Assembly: GCA_963383645.1 (NCBI GenBank)
Contig: OY726561.1
Coordinates: 25,090,826-25,154,825 of the forward strand
Direction: 5' to 3'
Length of the DNA stretch: 64,000 nucleotides
DNA from: Muscardinus avellanarius
Lineage: Eukaryota > Chordata > Mammalia > Rodentia > Gliridae
A program made the translations under genes and the position numbers. This document shows positions 58,528-64,000 of the stretch, piece by piece (position 1 is the stretch's first letter; each line of letters opens with the position of its first letter). Below the pieces are notes generated by a model that had not been told where the DNA came from, did no database searches, and was given only the letters and a program-made list of their open reading frames with translations.

Positions 58528-59500
58528 CTCCAACTTGAGAAAAATGACTACTATTCCATGGTCTTTAAACCCTGCTTTAAAATTTAAAAAAAAATTTCAT
58601 ATGAGGAAGAAACAAGATAGTTTTTTTTATTAAAACAAGACATTTTATTAAAAATAATATATAAAAGAGTTTTAAAAAAGTTGCATAATTAACATAAAAT
58701 TTAATTTTCTTTTCAGGACATAAACTAATATTCTTCTTTGGGAAAATGCTTGAAATATATTATTAATTGCCACTGCAATTTTTATTTAATAATTTTAAAC
58801 TTTAATTATGTATTTAAGAAGCACTGAATTCTATGATAAGTATAATTCTAAGTGTGAATTAAGAAAAAATGAAATAACAAAATTACATTTGTAGGCTTTT
58901 TCTAGTGAATAAAAATAGGAAAAAACAATAAATAGAAAAATATATTGTTTAGTATATAAGTTACTTTTAGTAAGAAAAAGAATATTCAATAAAGGAAGAG
59001 ACTATTAATCTTAAGTATAAAGAAAACACAAGAAGAAAATAGCAGTATTATAATAGTATTAATACAAATAGTCTTTAATTTTTGAGTCAGAGAAGTGTAA
59101 GTTGCTATTCAGATATCCTAGTCAAGATGTACAGCAAATTATTTGAATAAATTTATCTGGAATTTAAATGAAGGATGTGGCCTGAAATTATAATTTGGGA
59201 GTTTTAACACTTAGATAATAACTACAGCCCCGAGGAATAAAAGCATGAGAGAGTATTAATGGAAAAATAAAGTGTTAAAATAGAAAGACTGGGCAAAAAA
59301 CAGAAGTTTGGAAAAATTAAAAAACAAGAAAGAATTTTGAGGAGTAATTACATGAGAAATAAAAAAATACAAGAAAGAAAAGTATTCTGGAACACAACAG
59401 AATAAAGCCTGACAAAATGTGCTGAAAGATCAAATAAAGTGAGGAAATAGCAATGCATCTTGTTTATTTTACTTCTCTTGTTGTTTTTTCTTTTTTTCTT
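58528..59500. other. AT-rich unique sequence
   Basis: Nothing recognised. Confidence 0.4.
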
Positions 59501-59502
59501 TT

Positions 59503-59652
59503 TTTGATAGTTCTAGGAATTGTAACCCTTGGCTACCACTGTGCTATATCTCCTACCCTTTTTTTCTTTTTAAGACAAGTTGTGATTTTTCTGTGCCAGC
59601 CTTCCAAATACATGCAATTACAGGATTATACCATCATGCATATATTTTGTCC
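59503..59652 (-). mobile_element. SINE, strongly diverged
   Basis: GATAGTTCTAGGAATTGTAA ... GCCAGCCTTCCAAATACATG ... minus strand. Confidence 0.65.
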
Positions 59653-59915
59653 TAGTCATGATGTAAATTGAAATATTAAAAATTTAAAAACAAGCATGAT
59701 TTAAATAGAAAAAGTGTAGCCATATAAAATGCCAAACAGATAATTATATAAAATGTCAGAAGTGCAGTCATATAAAATCTATGCCAGAATGACATAGATT
59801 AAGAGGGCAAAGAACAAAGACAACATATAAAAGATAAAAAATATGTTAGACATTAATTCAATAATATCAACAATTCATTTGGATATCAATGACCAAACAC
59901 ATCTAGTAAAATACA

Positions 59916-59961
<46 letters not shown>

Positions 59962-60180
59962 TACACTAAATTGACAATATATAAAAAGACAAAAGTAATA
60001 AAATAGAGAAAAAGGTTCATGTTATCAACAATTTTCATTCAAAAACAACAATAAATGATATACCATTCACAAAATTTAACTCCAATTGTATCAGAGAACT
60101 AACAATAAAATGCATTATTATATAACTCTTATAAGATAATAAAGAATTTTAATAGAAACTTAAAAAAATACAAACTAAAA

Positions 60181-60219
<39 letters not shown>
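59653..60219. repeat. AT-rich sequence with two (TA)n microsatellites
   Basis: (TA)n at 59919-59957 and 60186-60218; no gene or other repeat recognised. Confidence 0.8.
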
Positions 60220-60225
<6 letters not shown>

Positions 60226-60436
60226 TTAATGAAGTACACTTAAGTGAAATTAAGAGCTCTTCTTTACAAATGACCCTACCAAGAGAGGAAAGAGACAAGC
60301 TCTAGACTGGGAGAAAATATTTGTAAAAAATTTGTGCTTTGGGGACTCTTATCCAATAAAATAAAATAAAATAAAAAGAAGACAATACCTAAAACTCTAC
60401 AACAAGAAAAACAGCCTAATGAAAAAGTAGAACAAT

Positions 60437-60641
60437 GCCAGGCATGATGGCGCATGCTTGTAATTCCAGCATGCCAGAGGTGGAGATTGGAGGATGGCAG
60501 TTCCTGGATAGTCTCAACTACTTCCTGAGGCCGTTTGCAACTCAGTGAGACCCTGTATCAAAAGTAAAAAAGACTACAGATTAGGGCTGGGTGCATAGCT
60601 GAGAGGTAGAATGCCCCTGGCTTTCATCCTCAGTACTGCAA

Positions 60642-60673
<32 letters not shown>
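60437..60673 (+). mobile_element. B1-dID-type SINE with (AAT)n tail
   Basis: GCCAGGCATGATGGCGCATG start; (AAT)n at 60643-60673 where the A-tail would be. Confidence 0.9.
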
Positions 60674-60674
<1 letters not shown>

Positions 60675-61322
60675 GGGCTTTAAAAATAGGACTGGGTTGC
60701 CGGGGTCCAGCCCTACCAAGAGTCGAGATTCGTGTGTTGGTAAGAGAAAGCCAAGGTCGATGAGAGAAGAACTGCCACACAAGATCAGATTTATGCTTCT
60801 CCATTTTATTCAGAATTTGTTACAATTTTTATACTTTCTTTTTTTGCAGAAAAGCAAGGGCATAGCCATGCAAGCAGGATCTCCAAGGACAGGAAAAGTT
60901 TTATTTCTTATAGAGTTTAGGGCAAGGGTGACAGACATTCAAATAATCATAGTATGCTTTGTCTCATTTAACAAGGCTGACTTAAACTTAATCTGTATTA
61001 TACACTGGCCCAAACTAAAGTCAGTTTGAACTTAATGTTTGGCCCAAACTTTATTCTTGGGAAAAAATCTTTGCTGCCTGAGTCTCTCACAAGCTGCTGC
61101 CCATCAGTTTTAGTTATAATGCTTATACATAAAATTCCAATTATACATATTAATCCAAATAATCCTAAATACATTTTTGAAGAAAGTAATGCTAGACATA
61201 CTTCATGGGGGATCTACGCTGTTGCGGATCTCCTGATCGAGCTTTCTCAAGATCTGCATGAGATGCTGTAGCACTGGGGTATATCTCAAAGGTACAATGC
61301 CCCTGGGTTCCATCCCCAGTAA
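60674..61322 (+). mobile_element. SINE right half split by a solo LTR
   Basis: 60674-60697 (TTTAAAAATAGGACTGGGT) and 61274-61322 (CTGGGGTATATCTCAAAGGT, GGGTTCCATCCCCAGTAAC) are two parts of one ID-type half, separated by the LTR at 60698-61273. Confidence 0.85.
60698..61273 (-). mobile_element. Solo LTR, class II ERV-like
   Basis: 576 bp. On the minus strand it begins TGCTACAGCATCTCATGC and ends GGCTGGACCCCGGCA, so it has TG...CA termini. It has AGTATAAAAA (TATA-like, near 60830) and GAATAAAATGG (polyadenylation-type, near 60805), in the right order for U3-R-U5. Flanks CTGGGT (60692-60697) and CTGGGG (61274-61279) fit a 6-bp target duplication with one mismatch, as made by beta-type retroviral integrases. 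No internal region remains, so it is a recombined solo LTR. Family not identified. Confidence 0.85.
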
Positions 61323-61380
61323 CATACATACATACATACATACATACATACATACATACATACATAATAAATAAATAAAT
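61323..61380. repeat. (CATA)n and (AAAT)n microsatellite at a SINE tail
   Basis: About 11 CATA units followed by AAAT units directly after the split SINE's end. Confidence 0.95.
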
Positions 61381-61385
61381 AAGAG

Positions 61386-61617
61386 TTGGGCATGGTGGCA
61401 CAGGCCTGTAATCCTAGCATTCGGGATGCTGACACTGTAGGATCACTGTTCTCAGACAGCTTCAGCTACTTCTGAGGCCCTTCACAACTCAGTGAAACTC
61501 TATTTAAAAAAAAATAAAAAGACTAAAAATTAGCACTGGGGGTATAGCTCGGAGGTACAATGACCCTGGATTCTGTCCCAAGTTCTAAAAAAAATAAAAA
61601 ATAAAAAATAAATAAAA
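61386..61617 (+). mobile_element. B1-dID-type SINE
   Basis: GTTGGGCATGGTGGCACAGG start; GGGGTATAGCTCGGAGGTAC in the ID half; A-rich tail. Confidence 0.9.
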
Positions 61618-62049
61618 ACCTTAGTGGACACTAACTATATTACATATCAATAGAAAAATGCAATTAAAGATAAAACAAGATATAATTTCAAAATTATTAG
61701 CATGGCCAAAATCCAGAACACTTTACCAAATTCTGGGGAGGCTACAGAGGAGCATTTATTCACTACTGAGGAAATACAGAATGGTGCACTTCAGATTGTA
61801 GTCTGACAGTTTCTTACAAAATTAAACATATTCTTATTATGCAGTGCTAGAATCATGCTTTTTGACTGAAAATACCTATAAACAGAATATTTTACACATT
61901 GGTGTTCTTGTAGCTTTATTCATAATTGTCAAAATTTGCAAGCAAACAAGATGTTTTTCAGTAAGCAAGTAGATAAATTAACTGTTGTATATCTAGACAA
62001 TATGATTTGAGGCTAAGATTTATTGACTATGAAAATACATGAATGCATT

Positions 62050-62257
62050 TTTTGGGGGTGCAGTACTGGGATTGGAACCCAGGGGCATTGTAGCTCTGAG
62101 CTATGCCCCAGCCCTATTTTTTATTCTTTACTTTGAAACAGGGTCTGACGGAGTTGCAAAGGGCCTCAGAATGTAGTTGAGGCTGTGTGAGAACCCAGAT
62201 CCTCCTATCTCAGTCTTCCAAGTACTGGAATTATAAGCTTGAGCCACCACACCCGAT
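62050..62257 (-). mobile_element. B1-dID-type SINE inside the old L1
   Basis: GCAGTACTGGGATTGGAACC ... GAAACAGGGTCTGACGGAG ... GAGCCACCACACCCGATG on the minus strand. Confidence 0.9.
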
Positions 62258-62884
62258 GATTTGAATATATTTAAATTCATATCTTTAAATGATTTTGACT
62301 GAATGATTTTCTGGAAAAGACAAAATTATATAGAGAAAAATATCAATGTTGTCAGGAACTGGGTAGCAGAGAGAAGTTTGAGTGGCAAATAGGTGGGGTA
62401 TTCATTATTTTTAGGACAACAAAAATACTCTGTATGATTTTGTATTTGGCAGACACATGCCATTAAACATTTGTCCAAAATCTCAGAATGATGTATCAGT
62501 TTAGGTTTTTTTCTTTGTACTAATTGTACCAAATTCTGGGAAACATTGAAGTATGAGAGGCTATATTCATGTTGAAACAAAGAATGTGTAAGAAATTATT
62601 ACACTTTCCAGTGAATTTTTATGCAAACCTGAAATTTCTGTAGAAATGGTATTTTTAAATGAGAGGAAAATAAAACCACACCAGTGCTTCTTTCAAGAGT
62701 TTTATGCTAACAGAAACTGTCCATCAAATATATTTTGTGATGAATTCCTAGAATCAAAGAGTTTAGAATCTAAATTAATTATCATTTATAACCTGATAAT
62801 GAAGGTGCTATCCTGCTGTATTATGTTAAGTAAAAGTTAGCCCTAAAGTTGAACCTACATTTTTGGGAAGAGATTTAGTGAATT

Positions 62885-63335
62885 CATTTTGGTCTATTAG
62901 TCAGTGTGTCTGTTTTTATGCCAGTACCATGCTGTTTTAATTACAATAGCTCTATAGTATAATTTATGAAAGGACTTGGAGAACATTATGTTAAGTGAGG
63001 TTAGCTAATAAAAGAGAGTGAAGAGTCATATGTTTACTTTAATATGTGGAGGATGGGGAGTAATTGGGATACAAGAGAGACGTCCGGTAATGAGTAGAAA
63101 TCTCAGAAGAGCTAGGGAGGAGATATAAGTGTAGGGGTGAAGGAACACTTAGGTTTATTATTAGAAATACTACCATAGACTATGTATATACATGTGAATA
63201 TACACCAACATCATTCTGGGTACTCTGTATTGGTGATAGGAAACTGAGGAGAGGGGCACAAAGAGAGTATGCGTGTTGTCATTGTAACATGATTGACATT
63301 ATAATATGAGACTTTAATACATCAATAAAAGCACA
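62885..63335 (+). mobile_element. Twin-primed L1 3' end
   Basis: 62885-62965 is antisense ORF2 (GTCTGTTTTTATGCCAGTAC, TTACAATAGCTCTATAGTAT); at about 62970 it flips to sense (GAGAACATTATGTTAAGTGA) and runs through the 3' UTR to ATACATCAATAAAAGCACA. Confidence 0.8.
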
Positions 63336-63650
63336 AAATAATTTAAAAAATACTAGAAAAATAGAAATTCATTAATATCAGGAAGTATAGATCAACTGAA
63401 GACAACTAATGCCATTATCTAGAATGTATGTTTTGCAATATATAGTTAAATGTATAAGATTAGTGTCTGCAATTTAGTGATATTTATGGTAGTACTTTTT
63501 GTTTTTAATTTAGGCACAATTTTATCCAAATATTATTCTTACCTTTATATCACTGAAGAAACATAATTTCCTTTTATTATTATATTACTGACAGTGCTGG
63601 GCATTGAGTCTAGAACCTCATTTATACTAGGCAATGTTGTGCTTTGAAAC
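63336..63650. other. AT-rich sequence
   Basis: A SINE-like ID scrap may lie at 63592-63640 (GACAGTGCTGGGCATTGAGT). Otherwise nothing recognised. Confidence 0.4.
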
Positions 63651-64000
63651 TGTTATGGGTTGGGGGGAGCTGTTCCCGGGGACCTCTGATAAGCTCCCAG
63701 AAACTTCCTGTAGCCATGGGCTCTTGTTCTGAACCAGGATTGATATACACTAGTCTCAACTCTTGCTGAAGTCTTAAATGAGTTTATTATTACAAAAATA
63801 AAAATATAGGTTGTAACTGTTATGGCACCATTAAAAAGAGGGACAGCTAGAGCTTAAAGCACTAAAGTGACAAAGTGAGATGACCTGAAACGAAGTCACC
63901 GGAGTTCAAAATACAAAACAGCTTTTATAGATACAAAGTCCCCCATCTTACTCTACTATGTAATCCTATGACCTAGCTATAAGTCCGCCCCTTAACTCCT
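63651..64000 (-). mobile_element. LTR, same family as the left-edge LTR (partial)
   Basis: On the plus strand it begins TGTTATGGGTTGGGGGGAGC, the mirror of the ...CATAACA end at 586. The complement carries AATAAAC (near 63783), TTCAGCAAGAG, TCAGAACAAGAGCCCA and GTTTCAGGTCATCT in the same order as 1-586. The U3 start lies beyond the window. Whether an internal region is attached cannot be seen. Confidence 0.65.

Larger units (their letters stand above)
60220..62655 (+). mobile_element. Ancient L1M-type element, heavily interrupted
   Basis: Old L1 pieces in order: 60240-60425 (GGGAGAAAATATTTGTAAAA, CTCTTATCCAATAAAAT), 61620-62045 (GCAATTAAAGATAAAACAAG, CATTCTTCTTATGC-like, TTTATTCATAATTGTCAAAA) and 62258-62655 (GGAAAAGACAAAATTATATA, GGTAGCAGAGAGAAG, CATTTGTCCAAAATCTCAGA, AATTTTTATGCAAACCTGAA). 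The gaps are filled by younger SINEs and an LTR. Strong divergence, no open frame. Confidence 0.65.

Noticed and set aside
12088..62257. tRNA-like sequences with A and B boxes
   Set aside because: All are right halves of dimeric SINEs with A-rich tails, not cloverleaf-forming tRNA genes.

Overview
Organism and overall character. This is an AT-rich mammalian nuclear window with no convincing cellular gene, most likely from a gene desert or a very long intron. About 44 short dimeric SINEs join a 7SL/B1-like left half to a tRNA/ID-like right half (B1-dID type). This SINE type, with young L1 elements whose 3' ends read like TGCACCAATAAAAA, points to a squirrel-related rodent (squirrels, dormice, mountain beaver). 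I do not see the longer tRNA-ID SINEs I would expect in squirrels, so a dormouse-like animal is possible; the species call is tentative. No rRNA, tRNA gene, CRISPR array or bacterial-type operon is present.

Layout. 0-17 kb: a partial LTR at the left edge, scattered SINEs (several nested), L1 3' ends, older LTR-like repeats and AT-rich unique sequence. 17-28 kb: two near-perfect short-spaced inverted repeats (91 bp and 57 bp arms), a 120-bp GAA/GGA purine tract and more SINE and L1 pieces. 28.4-38.1 kb: a rearranged L1 cluster. It holds an L1 with a complete 5' end (two promoter monomers with YY1-like sites) and an open ORF1 but no ORF2, a second 5' end, a roughly 0.9-kb inverted duplication of a 3' portion, and a broken ORF1/ORF2 copy. 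A duplicated host segment (three partial copies) shows where the first L1 landed. 40.44-42.52 kb: a 2.05-kb composite element with a perfect 15-bp target-site duplication. In its own (minus) orientation it has a GC-rich 5' end, an A-rich tract, diverged 160-184-bp repeats, a VNTR of 50-bp units (18 in exact register) and an L1 3'-UTR-like tail. Its architecture resembles the primate SVA/LAVA class but its sequence is unrelated as far as I can see; it is the best candidate here for something undescribed. 43-53 kb: SINEs, twin-primed L1s and mostly unique AT-rich DNA. 53.7-56.1 kb: a MaLR-type LTR-internal-LTR unit. 56.1-58.5 kb: a twin-primed L1. 60.2-62.7 kb: an old L1 hit by SINEs, one of which is split by a solo LTR. 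63.65 kb to the end: a minus-strand LTR of the same family as the left-edge LTR.

How it works together. Function here is that of mobile elements: the L1 machinery (the only sizeable clean protein product is ORF1p) explains the SINEs, the twin-primed L1s and probably the composite element, while LTR elements came by a separate retroviral-type route. A few repeat-free blocks keep CpGs and homeobox-like TAATTA sites and could be conserved regulatory DNA; this is a guess that alignment can settle.
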